Source of the DNA: Woeseiaceae bacterium
GTDB lineage: Bacteria > Pseudomonadota > Gammaproteobacteria > Steroidobacterales > Woeseiaceae
Reading direction: 5' to 3'
Length of the DNA: 64,000 nucleotides
Assembly (NCBI GenBank): GCA_028289545.1
Contig: JANQPG010000061.1
Span: 62,001 to 126,000, forward strand
The notes beneath the pieces are model-generated. The model was not told the DNA's origin, did not search any database, and was given only the letters and a program-made list of their open reading frames with translations. Each line of letters opens with the position of its first letter. Position 1 is the first letter of the stretch. Made by a program: the position numbers and the translations under genes. Shown here in pieces: positions 51,044 through 59,753 of the stretch.

Positions 51044-53336
51044 ACCGGACATGACGGAACCGGCGGTCGGGCGGGCGCTGCCGCACGACAGCGCACACCT
51101 GCACGTAAGCGGCAGGGCTGCGTACACGGACGACCTGCCGGAGCCGCGCAACCTCCTGCACCTGGCGGTCGGCATGAGCACCGAGGCACACGCTGAAATC
51201 ACGACCCTCGACACAACGCCGGTGCTGGCGGCGCTCGGCGTGGTTGCCGTCATCGACGCCGCGGACATAGCGGGTGAGAACAACTACGGGCCCATGGTGC
51301 ACGACGACCCCGTGTTTGCTGAAGGCAAGGTCGAGTACGTTGGTCAATCGCTGTTTGCGGTTGCGGCGAACACGGTCGACGCGGCGCGCCGCGCCGCATT
51401 GCTTGCAAACGTCGATTACGAGCGCCTGCCTGCCGTGCTGGATCCGGAGGCTGCCGTTGCCGCCGAGTCGTTTGTGCTGCCCAGCGAGTCCTTGAGCCGC
51501 GGATCGCCCAGGGAGGCGATCGAACGAGCTGAACACCGGTTGTCGCGGCGAGTTCGCTGCGGCGGGCAGGACCAGTTTTACCTCGAAGGCCATATTGCGA
51601 TGGCGCTGCCGCAGGAAGACCGGGGGATGCTCGTGTACAGCTCGACCCAGCATCCCGACGAAGTCCAGACGCTCGTCGCGGCGATCACGAACCGGGACGC
51701 CAAAGACGTGGTGGTCGTCTGCCGCCGTATGGGCGGTGCGTTCGGGGGCAAAGAAAGCCAGGCGGCGTTAATCGCGTGTATTGCGGCCATTGCCGCCGAT
51801 CGCACCGGACAACCCTGCAAGCTCCGGCTCGATCGCGACGTCGACATGGTCATGACCGGCAAGCGTCACGACTTTGTCATCGACTACGACGTGGGCTTTG
51901 ACGGCAACGGCGTCATTGAGGGTGTGGATTTTGTGCTGGCCTCGCGCTGCGGCATGTCCGCCGACCTGTCGGGCCCGGTCAACGATCGCGCCATGTTTCA
52001 CTGCGACAACGCTTACTATCTCGACAACGTCCACATACTGTCGCATCGCTGCAAGACCCACACGGTGTCGAACACGGCGTTTCGCGGTTTCGGCGGACCG
52101 CAGGGCATGTTTGCGATCGAGTGCCTGATCGACGACGTAGCGCGCCAGCTCGGAGAAGACCCTCTGACGATACGGCAGCGAAATCTCTACGGGCTTGAAT
52201 CGCGCAACACGACACACTACGGCCAGACTGTGGCGGACAAGGTATTGCCCGAACTCCTGTCGACACTCGCCGAGACCTCGGAATACACGAAGCGGCGCGC
52301 GGAGGTTGCCGACTACAACGCGCACAGTCCGCTGCTCCGCAAAGGTCTTGCGCTAACCCCCGTCAAGTTTGGTATTTCGTTTACCTCGACCTTGCTTAAC
52401 CAGGCCGGCGCGCTTGTCCACGTCTACAAGGACGGCACCATACAGCTCAATCACGGCGGCACCGAAATGGGCCAGGGTCTCTACATCAAGGTGGCGCAGG
52501 TCGTGGCTGACGAGTTCGGCGTCGGTGTGGACCGCGTGAAAATCACCGCGGCCGATACGAGCAAAGTACCGAACGCATCGGCGACGGCGGCATCGAGCGG
52601 CTCGGACATGAACGGCAAGGCCGCGCAGAACGCGGCGCAAAAGATTGTCGGACGGCTCCGCGAGTTTCTTGCGCGTCGCCACGGCGTCAGCGAAGCCGAG
52701 ATACGCTTTGCCGGCAACGAAGTTCATGTCGCCGGTGAGCGTCTCGCCTTCGGCGAACTCGTGCGCATGGCCTGGGCGGAGCGGATCTCGCTGTCGGCGA
52801 CGGGCTACTACAAGACACCGAAGATCCATTACGATCGCGCGACGTTTTCCGGCCGGCCCTTCTTTTATTACGCCTACGGCGCCGCCGTTTCTGAAGTGAT
52901 TGTCGACACCTTGACGGGCGAACACCGTCTGACCCGCGTCGACATCCTGCACGACTGCGGGGATTCCCTGAACCCGGCCGTCGATCTTGGACAGGTCGAG
53001 GGCGGTTTCATTCAGGGCGTGGGCTGGCTCACATCCGAGGAACTGTGCTGGGATTCGGGCGGCCGACTGACGACACATGCGCCGTCCACCTACAAGATAC
53101 CGACCAGTTCCGATGTCCCCGTCGACTTTCGCGTGACCTTGTGCGAGGGGCTCGCAAACCGCGAAGACACGATCTATCGCTCCAAGGCAGTGGGCGAGCC
53201 GCCGCTCATGCTGGCGTTGTCGGCATTCCTGGCCATCCGCGATGCGCTGGCAACCGACGAGAATCCGCACCCGCCGCTGGACGCGCCGGCAACGCCGGAA
53301 GCTGTGCTCAAAGCGTGGCAAGGCGGCTTCCTGTGA
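51027..53336 (+). CDS. xdhB: Xanthine dehydrogenase large subunit (molybdopterin)
   Basis: A 769-residue subunit carrying the molybdenum cofactor, the site where xanthine is hydroxylated to urate. Features are GRAAYTDDLPEPRN near the N-terminus, VCRRMGGAFGGKESQAAL (about 232-249, cofactor-binding), FRGFGGPQGMF with the Arg that positions the purine, and a late KAVGEPPLML with the catalytic Glu. The start is ATG 51027, overlapping xdhA by 17 bases; ATG 51051 is the alternative, which removes that overlap. The stop overlaps the xdhC start. Confidence 0.95.
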   Translation: MDARAKPDMTEPAVGRALPHDSAHLHVSGRAAYTDDLPEPRNLLHLAVGMSTEAHAEITTLDTTPVLAALGVVAVIDAADIAGENNYGPMVHDDPVFAEGKVEYVGQSLFAVAANTVDAARRAALLANVDYERLPAVLDPEAAVAAESFVLPSESLSRGSPREAIERAEHRLSRRVRCGGQDQFYLEGHIAMALPQEDRGMLVYSSTQHPDEVQTLVAAITNRDAKDVVVVCRRMGGAFGGKESQAALIACIAAIAADRTGQPCKLRLDRDVDMVMTGKRHDFVIDYDVGFDGNGVIEGVDFVLASRCGMSADLSGPVNDRAMFHCDNAYYLDNVHILSHRCKTHTVSNTAFRGFGGPQGMFAIECLIDDVARQLGEDPLTIRQRNLYGLESRNTTHYGQTVADKVLPELLSTLAETSEYTKRRAEVADYNAHSPLLRKGLALTPVKFGISFTSTLLNQAGALVHVYKDGTIQLNHGGTEMGQGLYIKVAQVVADEFGVGVDRVKITAADTSKVPNASATAASSGSDMNGKAAQNAAQKIVGRLREFLARRHGVSEAEIRFAGNEVHVAGERLAFGELVRMAWAERISLSATGYYKTPKIHYDRATFSGRPFFYYAYGAAVSEVIVDTLTGEHRLTRVDILHDCGDSLNPAVDLGQVEGGFIQGVGWLTSEELCWDSGGRLTTHAPSTYKIPTSSDVPVDFRVTLCEGLANREDTIYRSKAVGEPPLMLALSAFLAIRDALATDENPHPPLDAPATPEAVLKAWQGGFL

Positions 53337-54367
53337 ATGTCTGGGTCGAACAGCTGGCCGATCTCCTGGCGGGCGGCGAGCGGGTCGTGGCGGTGACGGT
53401 GGCAGGCGTGCGCGGTTCAGCGCCTCGCGAAGTCGGCGCGCGCATGCTGGTGACCGAGGCGGAGACGATCGGCACAATTGGCGGCGGTCAGCTCGAGCAC
53501 CAGTGCACCCGGCTTGCCGTGGAGGCGTTACGCGGGGAGTCGCGGCTCCGCCTCGAGCGGTTTCCGCTGGGCGCTTCGATGGGGCAGTGCTGCGGCGGCG
53601 TGGTCGAGATTCTGTTCGAGACTTTCGACGGCGGCATTCCGACGTGGCTGAAGGCGCTGTCGGCACTCGACGGTCAGCGCAAGCCGGCCATGCTCGTGCG
53701 CGATTTGAAACTGCCGCACGCCGATCCGTGGGTGGTTACGGCGGACGACGTATTCGGCGAGGGGGCCGATGCGTCGCGAACCGCCCGGGCGCGCACCCGC
53801 CTCAAATCCCGGGGTCCTGCCGGCGTCGTCGACGAGGCCCTGTTTTTCCCCGTTGTCGGCAGCGATCTCGAGATTACGCTGTTCGGCGCAGGGCATGTCG
53901 GCTCCGCGCTGATTGCGATCCTTGCCGGTATCGACTGCTATGTGCGCTGGGTGGACAGTCGTCCCGGGTTCCTGCGTCAGCAAATCAACAACGTTCGCAA
54001 CGTCGAGACCACGGAGCCGGCGTTCGAGGTGGCCGCCATACCGGCCGACGGTTTTTGCCTGATCATGACGCACAGCCACGCTATGGATTTCGACATAGTG
54101 AAGCGTGCGCTCAGACGCAGCGACCTCGGTTACGTCGGATTGATCGGCTCGGAGAGCAAGCGCCGGCGCTTCGTGAAGCGGCTCGGGGCCGAGGGTCTGA
54201 CGGCCGCGGAGATTGCCAGGCTGACCTGCCCGATCGGGGTAAAGGGTATTAGCGGCAAGAAACCGGCCGAGATAGCCGTGGCGGTCGCGGCGGAGATCCT
54301 TCGTGTCCACGAAGCGGCGGCGGCGGACTTGCCGGCCGGAGTCACGAGGCTCAAGCAGCTGACGTGA
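53333..54367 (+). CDS. xdhC: Xanthine dehydrogenase accessory protein XdhC
   Basis: A 344-residue cytosolic protein that binds molybdenum cofactor and inserts its sulfurated form into XdhB. The N-terminal XdhC domain has VAVTVAGVRGSAPREVGARMLV and TIGGGQLEHQC; the C-terminal Rossmann domain has LFGAGHVGSALIAIL (about 182-196) and YVGLIGSESKRRRF. The start is GTG 53333, overlapping the xdhB stop by 4 bases; the longer frame to 53045 is inside xdhB. The stop overlaps the puuD start. Confidence 0.93.
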   Translation: MNVWVEQLADLLAGGERVVAVTVAGVRGSAPREVGARMLVTEAETIGTIGGGQLEHQCTRLAVEALRGESRLRLERFPLGASMGQCCGGVVEILFETFDGGIPTWLKALSALDGQRKPAMLVRDLKLPHADPWVVTADDVFGEGADASRTARARTRLKSRGPAGVVDEALFFPVVGSDLEITLFGAGHVGSALIAILAGIDCYVRWVDSRPGFLRQQINNVRNVETTEPAFEVAAIPADGFCLIMTHSHAMDFDIVKRALRRSDLGYVGLIGSESKRRRFVKRLGAEGLTAAEIARLTCPIGVKGISGKKPAEIAVAVAAEILRVHEAAAADLPAGVTRLKQLT

Positions 54368-55578
54368 CCGCGTATCTGCTCGAATGGCTGAACCTCCTGG
54401 TTCGATGGCTGCACGTGATTGCGGGTATTGCGTGGATCGGCTCGTCGTTCTATTTCATCTGGCTCGACAACCATCTGCGGCCGCCGCGCCGTGACGAAGA
54501 CGGCGAACGCGGCGTGGCTGGTGAAGTCTGGTCCGTGCACGGCGGCGGCTTCTACCATGCACAGAAGTATGCGGCGGCGCCGCTGCCGTTGCCGGCGCCA
54601 CTGCACTGGTTCAAGTGGGAGGCCTACACGACCTGGCTGTCCGGCATCTTTCTGACGGGGTTGATCTACTGGTACGGCGCGAGCGTGTACCTTGTCGATC
54701 CCTCGGTGTTGCCCCTCTCGCCCGCCGCCGGCGTGGTCATTGCCGTGGCTTTTCTCGTCGGCGGCTGGCTGGTCTACGATCTGCTCTGCCGTTCGCCGCT
54801 CGGGAAACGCGAGGGGCCTTTGAGCGCAATACTGTTTGTGCTCGTCGCGTTGCTGGCGTGGGCGCTCTGCCAGCTGTTCGGCGGCCGCGGAGCGTTCATA
54901 CACTTCGGCGTTGTACTCGGGACGATTATGGTCGCCAACGTCGCCATGGTCATCATTCCCGGTCAGAAGCGCATGGTGGCTGCGGTGGCGCTCGGCAAGC
55001 CGATCGATCCGGAGGACGGTATTCGCGCCAAGCAGCGTTCCGTGCACAACACCTACTTTACCCTGCCCGTGCTGTTCACGATGACGAGCAATCACTACGC
55101 CGTCGTTTACAGCCATGCGTGGAACTGGCTGCTGTTGATCGGCATTGCGCTCGCCGGTGCGCTGATTCGCGTGTACTTTGTCGCGCGCCACAAGGGCGGT
55201 GCAAGCCCGTTACCGCTGGCCGCCGCCGCGGCAATACTGATTGCCGTCATGCTGGCGGCCGCGCCGCGCGCGCCCGCTGCCGCCGAGGCGTCGGGCGGGG
55301 TCGACATCGAAGAGTTGCGGAGCGTCATGGAAGCGCGCTGCGCAAACTGTCATGCCGCTGAGCCGACGCACCCCGCGTTTCCCGCGGCACCGGCCGGCGT
55401 GCTGCTCGACAGCAATGCGGAAATACTCCGCAACGCGGAGCGGGTCCACCAGCAGACCGTGATATCGCGCGCCATGCCCATCGGTAACCTGACCGGGATG
55501 ACCGAAGAAGAGCGCGCGCTGGTTGATCGCTGGTACCGGGATCTCGAGCGTGGCGCCGGAGGGTCGGGTCGTGACTGA
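54364..55578 (+). CDS. puuD: Urate hydroxylase with cytochrome c domain
   Basis: A 404-residue inner-membrane enzyme that oxidises urate to 5-hydroxyisourate. The N-terminal two-thirds has about eight hydrophobic helices with conserved histidines (for example WLHVIAGIAWIGSSFYFIW, GEVWSVHGGGFYH). The C-terminal domain, after residue 300, is a c-type cytochrome with a single CANCH haem motif (about 325-329) and a distal Met region. This bidomain is known for PuuD, which feeds electrons to the respiratory chain and avoids hydrogen peroxide. It starts at GTG 54364, 4 bases before the xdhC stop, and overlaps puuE. Confidence 0.95.
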   Translation: MTAYLLEWLNLLVRWLHVIAGIAWIGSSFYFIWLDNHLRPPRRDEDGERGVAGEVWSVHGGGFYHAQKYAAAPLPLPAPLHWFKWEAYTTWLSGIFLTGLIYWYGASVYLVDPSVLPLSPAAGVVIAVAFLVGGWLVYDLLCRSPLGKREGPLSAILFVLVALLAWALCQLFGGRGAFIHFGVVLGTIMVANVAMVIIPGQKRMVAAVALGKPIDPEDGIRAKQRSVHNTYFTLPVLFTMTSNHYAVVYSHAWNWLLLIGIALAGALIRVYFVARHKGGASPLPLAAAAAILIAVMLAAAPRAPAAAEASGGVDIEELRSVMEARCANCHAAEPTHPAFPAAPAGVLLDSNAEILRNAERVHQQTVISRAMPIGNLTGMTEEERALVDRWYRDLERGAGGSGRD

Positions 55579-56479
55579 CGGCGGGTATCCGCGAGACTTG
55601 CAGGGCTACGGCCGCAATCCGCCGCAGGCGGACTGGCCGGATGGCGCCCGCCTGGCGCTGCAGTTTGTCGTCAACTACGAAGAGGGCGGCGAGAACTGCG
55701 TGCTGCACGGCGATGCGTCCTCCGAGGCTTTTCTCTCGGAGATCGTTGGCGCCAAGGGGTATGAAGGCACGCGGCACATGAACATGGAGTCGCTGTACGA
55801 ATACGGGTCGCGCGCCGGGTTCTGGCGGCTGCATCGTCTGTTCAGCTCACGCGGGCTGCCGGTGACGGTGTTCGGCGTGGCAATGGCGCTCGAGCGCAAT
55901 CCCGCCGCGGTCGCGGCCATGCGCGAGTCGGAGTGGGAGATTGCCAGCCACGGCTACCGCTGGATCGACTACCAGTTTGTCGATCGCGAAACCGAGCGCC
56001 GGCACATCGATGAAGCCGTCCGCATACACACGCAGGTGACCGGCGAGCGGCCGCTCGGTTTCTACCAGGGACGCACGAGTCCAAACACGCTGGCGCTGGT
56101 TGCCGAGGAGGGCGGTTTTGTCTATTCGGCGGACTGCTACGCTGACGACGTGCCGTACTGGGATTCCTACACCGGGACACCGGTCCTGATGGTGCCGTAC
56201 ACGCTGGACGCCAACGACATGCGTTTCGCCACGGCGCAGGGTTTCAACAGCGGCGAGCAGTTCTATACCTACCTCAAGGACAGCTTCGACACGCTCTACG
56301 CCGAGGGTGGCCGCATGCTGTCGGTCGGGCTGCACTGCCGGCTGGCCGGCCGGCCCGGTCGCAGCGCGGCCCTCGCGCGCTTTCTCGACTACATCGCCGG
56401 TTTTGATGATGTCTGGGTGGCGCGTCGCATTGACATTGCACAGCACTGGCGAGCGTTGCATCCTTACCGACCGGCATAA
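55571..56479 (+). CDS. puuE: Allantoinase (polysaccharide-deacetylase type)
   Basis: A 302-residue cytosolic enzyme that hydrolyses allantoin to allantoate. It belongs to the metal-dependent polysaccharide-deacetylase fold, not to the amidohydrolase-type allantoinases. Characteristic segments are YGRNPPQADWPDGARLALQFVVNYEEGGE near the N-terminus, SHGYRWIDY (about 135-143), and the C-terminal VGLHCRLAGRPGRSAAL. I choose GTG 55571, which overlaps the puuD stop by 8 bases; the longer frame to 55523 lies in puuD. Confidence 0.93.
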   Translation: MTDGGYPRDLQGYGRNPPQADWPDGARLALQFVVNYEEGGENCVLHGDASSEAFLSEIVGAKGYEGTRHMNMESLYEYGSRAGFWRLHRLFSSRGLPVTVFGVAMALERNPAAVAAMRESEWEIASHGYRWIDYQFVDRETERRHIDEAVRIHTQVTGERPLGFYQGRTSPNTLALVAEEGGFVYSADCYADDVPYWDSYTGTPVLMVPYTLDANDMRFATAQGFNSGEQFYTYLKDSFDTLYAEGGRMLSVGLHCRLAGRPGRSAALARFLDYIAGFDDVWVARRIDIAQHWRALHPYRPA

Positions 56480-56502
56480 ACGCAGACGACACGCCTGGGT
56501 CC

Positions 56503-57000
56503 ATGAACGAGACGGAGCAACAAGCCTTCATCGAGCGCTACGGCGGCATCTACGAGCATTCGCCGTGGGTGGCCGAGTGTGCGGCCGGAACGCTGGGAAC
56601 CGGAGCCGGGATCGACGACGTTGCCTCCGCCATGGCGGCTTGCGTGGACGGCGCCGGTCGCGAGCGACAGCTCCTGCTCATCCGCGCACATCCGGATCTG
56701 GCCGGCAAAGCGGGGCTGCGCGGCGAGCTCACGGCGTCGTCGAACGACGAACAGCAAAGCGCCGGGCTCGATCAGTGCACACCGGCTGAGCTCGAACGTT
56801 TCCATACGCTGAACGCAGCCTACAAGCGCAAATTCGGCTTTCCGTTTGTCATGGCGGTACGCAACTCGAATCGCCTCGTCATCCTGGAGGCGTTTGCGAA
56901 GCGGCTCGACAACACGGCCGAGCAGGAGATCGACACGGCGCTGGTTGAAATTCACCGCATTGCCCGCCTGAGGCTCGAGGCGATGGAGACCGGCTCGTGA
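56503..57000 (+). CDS. uraD: OHCU decarboxylase
   Basis: A 165-residue cytosolic enzyme that decarboxylates 2-oxo-4-hydroxy-4-carboxy-5-ureidoimidazoline to (S)-allantoin. Motifs are FIERYGGIYEHSPWVAE (about 6-22, with the catalytic His), HPDLAGKAG (about 65-73) and KFGFPFVMAVR (about 107-117). It is separated by 23 bases from puuE and overlaps the allantoicase start (GTGA). With UraH it ensures stereospecific allantoin formation. Confidence 0.94.
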   Translation: MNETEQQAFIERYGGIYEHSPWVAECAAGTLGTGAGIDDVASAMAACVDGAGRERQLLLIRAHPDLAGKAGLRGELTASSNDEQQSAGLDQCTPAELERFHTLNAAYKRKFGFPFVMAVRNSNRLVILEAFAKRLDNTAEQEIDTALVEIHRIARLRLEAMETGS

Positions 57001-57986
57001 CTGGCGAGCACCCGTTCAGGAGCTGGATATCGTTGGAGCAGCCGCGGCTGGGCACCCGTGTCGTGTACGCCAACGATGAGTTTTTTGCAGCCAAGGAGCG
57101 GCTGATCGAGCCGGCTGCTCCCGTGTTTATTGCCGACAGGTACGACGATCACGGCAAGTGGATGGACGGCTGGGAGAGCCGCCGCAAGCGCGGGCCCGGC
57201 CACGACTACTGCGTCATACGCCTTGGCGTGCCGGGGCGGCTGCGCGGCGTCGACATCGATACGAGTCACTTCACGGGCAACTACCCGCCCGAGGCGACCA
57301 TCGACGTGTGCGCCAGCGAGGACGAAGTACCTGAATCCGGTTGGGTCGAGGTGCTGCCGAAAACGCCTCTCGAAGGCGACAGCCATCACTGGCACGCGAT
57401 CGACCACGAGCCCGTCGTGACGCACGTGCGTCTCAACATTTACCCTGACGGCGGCGTCGCGCGGCTCAGGCTCTTTGGTGAAGTGATACCCGAGTTCGAG
57501 CGTCCCGAAGACGTCGTGGATCTGTTTGCGCTACAGAACGGCGGCCGCGCACTGGCTGCCAGCGACGAGCACTTCGGCAGCATGCACAACCTGAATCTGC
57601 CCGGCCGCGGCGTCAACATGGGTGACGGCTGGGAGACGGCGCGCCGGCGCGGCCCCGGCAACGACTGGGTGCTGCTTGCGCTCGGCGCCCGCGGGACCGT
57701 GTGCCGCGCGGAGATCGACACGGCGCACTTCAAGGGCAACTACCCGGACACTGCGTCGATCGAAGCGGCGGTGTTCGAACCCGGCGATGCGGTGAGCCAC
57801 GACAGTGAGCGCTGGCGGCCGCTGCTGCCGCAGGTCAAGCTGGCCATGGACCAGCAGCACTATTTCGAGAGCGAACTCGTAGACACGGGGCCGATTACTC
57901 ACGCCCGGCTGTCGATCTATCCGGACGGTGGGGTAAGTCGACTGCGTCTGTTCGGCACCGTCGCGGAGGCCGACGATGCCGCGTGA
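56997..57986 (+). CDS. alc: Allantoicase
   Basis: A 329-residue cytosolic enzyme that splits allantoate into ureidoglycolate and urea. The chain is two tandem copies of the allantoicase beta-sandwich: first with MDGWESRRKRGPGHD and DTSHFTGNYPP (about 55-100), second with GDGWETARRRGPGND and DTAHFKGNYPD (about 208-250). Each copy ends in a NIYPDGGVARLRLFG / SIYPDGGVSRLRLFG motif. The start is GTG overlapping the uraD stop; its last 11 bases overlap allA. Confidence 0.95.
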   Translation: MTGEHPFRSWISLEQPRLGTRVVYANDEFFAAKERLIEPAAPVFIADRYDDHGKWMDGWESRRKRGPGHDYCVIRLGVPGRLRGVDIDTSHFTGNYPPEATIDVCASEDEVPESGWVEVLPKTPLEGDSHHWHAIDHEPVVTHVRLNIYPDGGVARLRLFGEVIPEFERPEDVVDLFALQNGGRALAASDEHFGSMHNLNLPGRGVNMGDGWETARRRGPGNDWVLLALGARGTVCRAEIDTAHFKGNYPDTASIEAAVFEPGDAVSHDSERWRPLLPQVKLAMDQQHYFESELVDTGPITHARLSIYPDGGVSRLRLFGTVAEADDAA

Positions 57987-58467
57987 GCTGTACGTCGAAC
58001 CGCTGCAAGCGGACACGTTTGCGCCGTATGGCGACGTCATCGAGGACCGCGTCGACAGCGAGGCAATGAACGATGCGCGCTTTGCGCGTTTCGACGAGCT
58101 GTGTTCGGTCGATACCGACGGTGAGGTCAGCGTCGCGATTGCGCGCTGCGAGCAGGCCAGCCGCCTGCCTTACGAGATCCATTTGCTTGAGCGGCATCCG
58201 CTCGGCAGCCAGGCTTTTGTGCCGCTCGACGGGCAGCAGTTTGTTGTCGTCGTGGCGCCGGCCGGTGAGCCGCCGCCGGCGGAATCGCTCCGGGCTTATT
58301 TGAGCAACGGCCGCCAGGGCGTCAATTACGCTCGCGGCACCTGGCACATGCCCTTGATTGGCCTCGCGAGCGGCCAGCGCTTCCTGGTCGTCGATCGCGG
58401 CGCGGTGGACGGCAACTGCGAGGAGCACCTGCTGACCGATCCCGTGATCCTCAACGTACCGAAATGA
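57976..58467 (+). CDS. allA: Ureidoglycolate lyase
   Basis: A 163-residue cytosolic enzyme that converts ureidoglycolate to glyoxylate and urea, the last step of this pathway. The cupin-like protein has family segments EPLQADTFAPYGDVIE at the N-terminus, HPLGSQAFVPLDGQQFVVVVAP (about 74-95) and YARGTWHMPLIGL (about 118-130). It overlaps the allantoicase gene upstream by 11 bases and guaD downstream by 4. Confidence 0.94.
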   Translation: MPRELYVEPLQADTFAPYGDVIEDRVDSEAMNDARFARFDELCSVDTDGEVSVAIARCEQASRLPYEIHLLERHPLGSQAFVPLDGQQFVVVVAPAGEPPPAESLRAYLSNGRQGVNYARGTWHMPLIGLASGQRFLVVDRGAVDGNCEEHLLTDPVILNVPK

Positions 58468-59753
58468 ACGCGCGGACACTTCACTGCGGCAGCGTCATGC
58501 ACTGCCTGGGCAATCCGGCGTCCGGCGGCAGGCTCGAACGCTTCGAAAAAGGCGCGTTGCTTGTCTCGGCTGACGGCTATGTCGAAGCCGTCGGACCCGA
58601 AGAGGCGCTGTTGCCGGGGCTGGATGCTGAGGTCGTGCGTCACGACGGACACGTCATCGTGCCGGGTTTCATCGACTGCCACGTGCACTTCCCGCAGCTC
58701 GACATCATTGCCTCGTTCGGCGAGCAGCTCATGGACTGGCTGGATCGCTACGCCTATCCGGGCGAGATGCGGCTTGCCGACATCGAATACGCACGCGAGC
58801 TTGCCGACCTGTTCGTGGACGCGCTGCTGGCTTACGGCACAACCTCGGCGCTCGTGTTTGCGACCGTACATCCGCACTCGGCGGAGGTGCTGTTCGAGGC
58901 GGCGCTCGAAAAAGATCTGAGGCTCATTGCGGGCAAGGTGTTGATGGACCGCGGTGCGCCCGAGGCGCTACTCGACACGCCCGAGAGCGCTTATGCCGAC
59001 AGTCGCGCACTCATTGAGCGCTGGCACGGCCGCGGCCGGCTGGGCTACGCCATTACGCCGCGATTTGCGCTGACGTCGAGCGAGGCGCAGCTCGAACAGG
59101 CAGGGCGGCTGGCCGCCGAGTATCCGGACGTGTGGATGCATACACACCTCGCCGAGAACGACCGCGAGATCGAGGCCGTAACGAAAGCGTTTCCCTGGAG
59201 TTCGTCCTATCTCGACGTTTACGATCGTTACGGACTCGTTCGCGAGCGGTCGATGTTTGCGCACTGCCTGCATTTGTCGGACGCCGAGCGCCGGCGGATG
59301 GCCGAGAGCGGTAGCGCCGCGGCGTTTTGCCCGAGTTCCAACCTGTTTCTCGGCAGCGGCTTGTACGATCTCGAGCGTATGCGCGAGGCGGGCGTCAGGA
59401 CCGGCCTGGCCACGGACGTCGGCGGCGGTACCTGTTTGTCGATGCTGCGCACGATGGGCGACGCTTACAAGGTGCTGCAACTCAACGGTCAGGTGCTGGC
59501 GCCGGCCGAAGCCCTGTATCTCGCCACGCTGGGTGCGGCCGAGGCGCTCGGCGTCGATGCACACGTCGGCAACTTCGTGCCCGGCAAGGAGGCCGACTTC
59601 GTCATACTGGATCCGGCGGCGACGCGTTTGTCGGCGCACCGCGATATGCACACGACGTCGCTCGACGAGCGTCTGTTTGTCCTGACAACCCTGGGCGACG
59701 ACCGCCACGTGGCGGCGACAGCCATCAAGGGCACACTCCATAGTCAGGCCTGA
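58464..59753 (+). CDS. guaD: Guanine deaminase
   Basis: A 429-residue cytosolic amidohydrolase that deaminates guanine to xanthine and so feeds XdhAB. Zinc-site motifs are VIVPGFIDCHVHFPQLD (about 63-79), the HLAEND histidine (about 232), FAHCLHLSD (about 268) and ATDVGGGTCLSM (about 317-328). The length matches the bacterial YgfP/GuaD type. It overlaps allA by 4 bases and its stop overlaps the next gene (TGATG), so it lies within the coupled run rather than separately. Confidence 0.95.
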   Translation: MNARTLHCGSVMHCLGNPASGGRLERFEKGALLVSADGYVEAVGPEEALLPGLDAEVVRHDGHVIVPGFIDCHVHFPQLDIIASFGEQLMDWLDRYAYPGEMRLADIEYARELADLFVDALLAYGTTSALVFATVHPHSAEVLFEAALEKDLRLIAGKVLMDRGAPEALLDTPESAYADSRALIERWHGRGRLGYAITPRFALTSSEAQLEQAGRLAAEYPDVWMHTHLAENDREIEAVTKAFPWSSSYLDVYDRYGLVRERSMFAHCLHLSDAERRRMAESGSAAAFCPSSNLFLGSGLYDLERMREAGVRTGLATDVGGGTCLSMLRTMGDAYKVLQLNGQVLAPAEALYLATLGAAEALGVDAHVGNFVPGKEADFVILDPAATRLSAHRDMHTTSLDERLFVLTTLGDDRHVAATAIKGTLHSQA

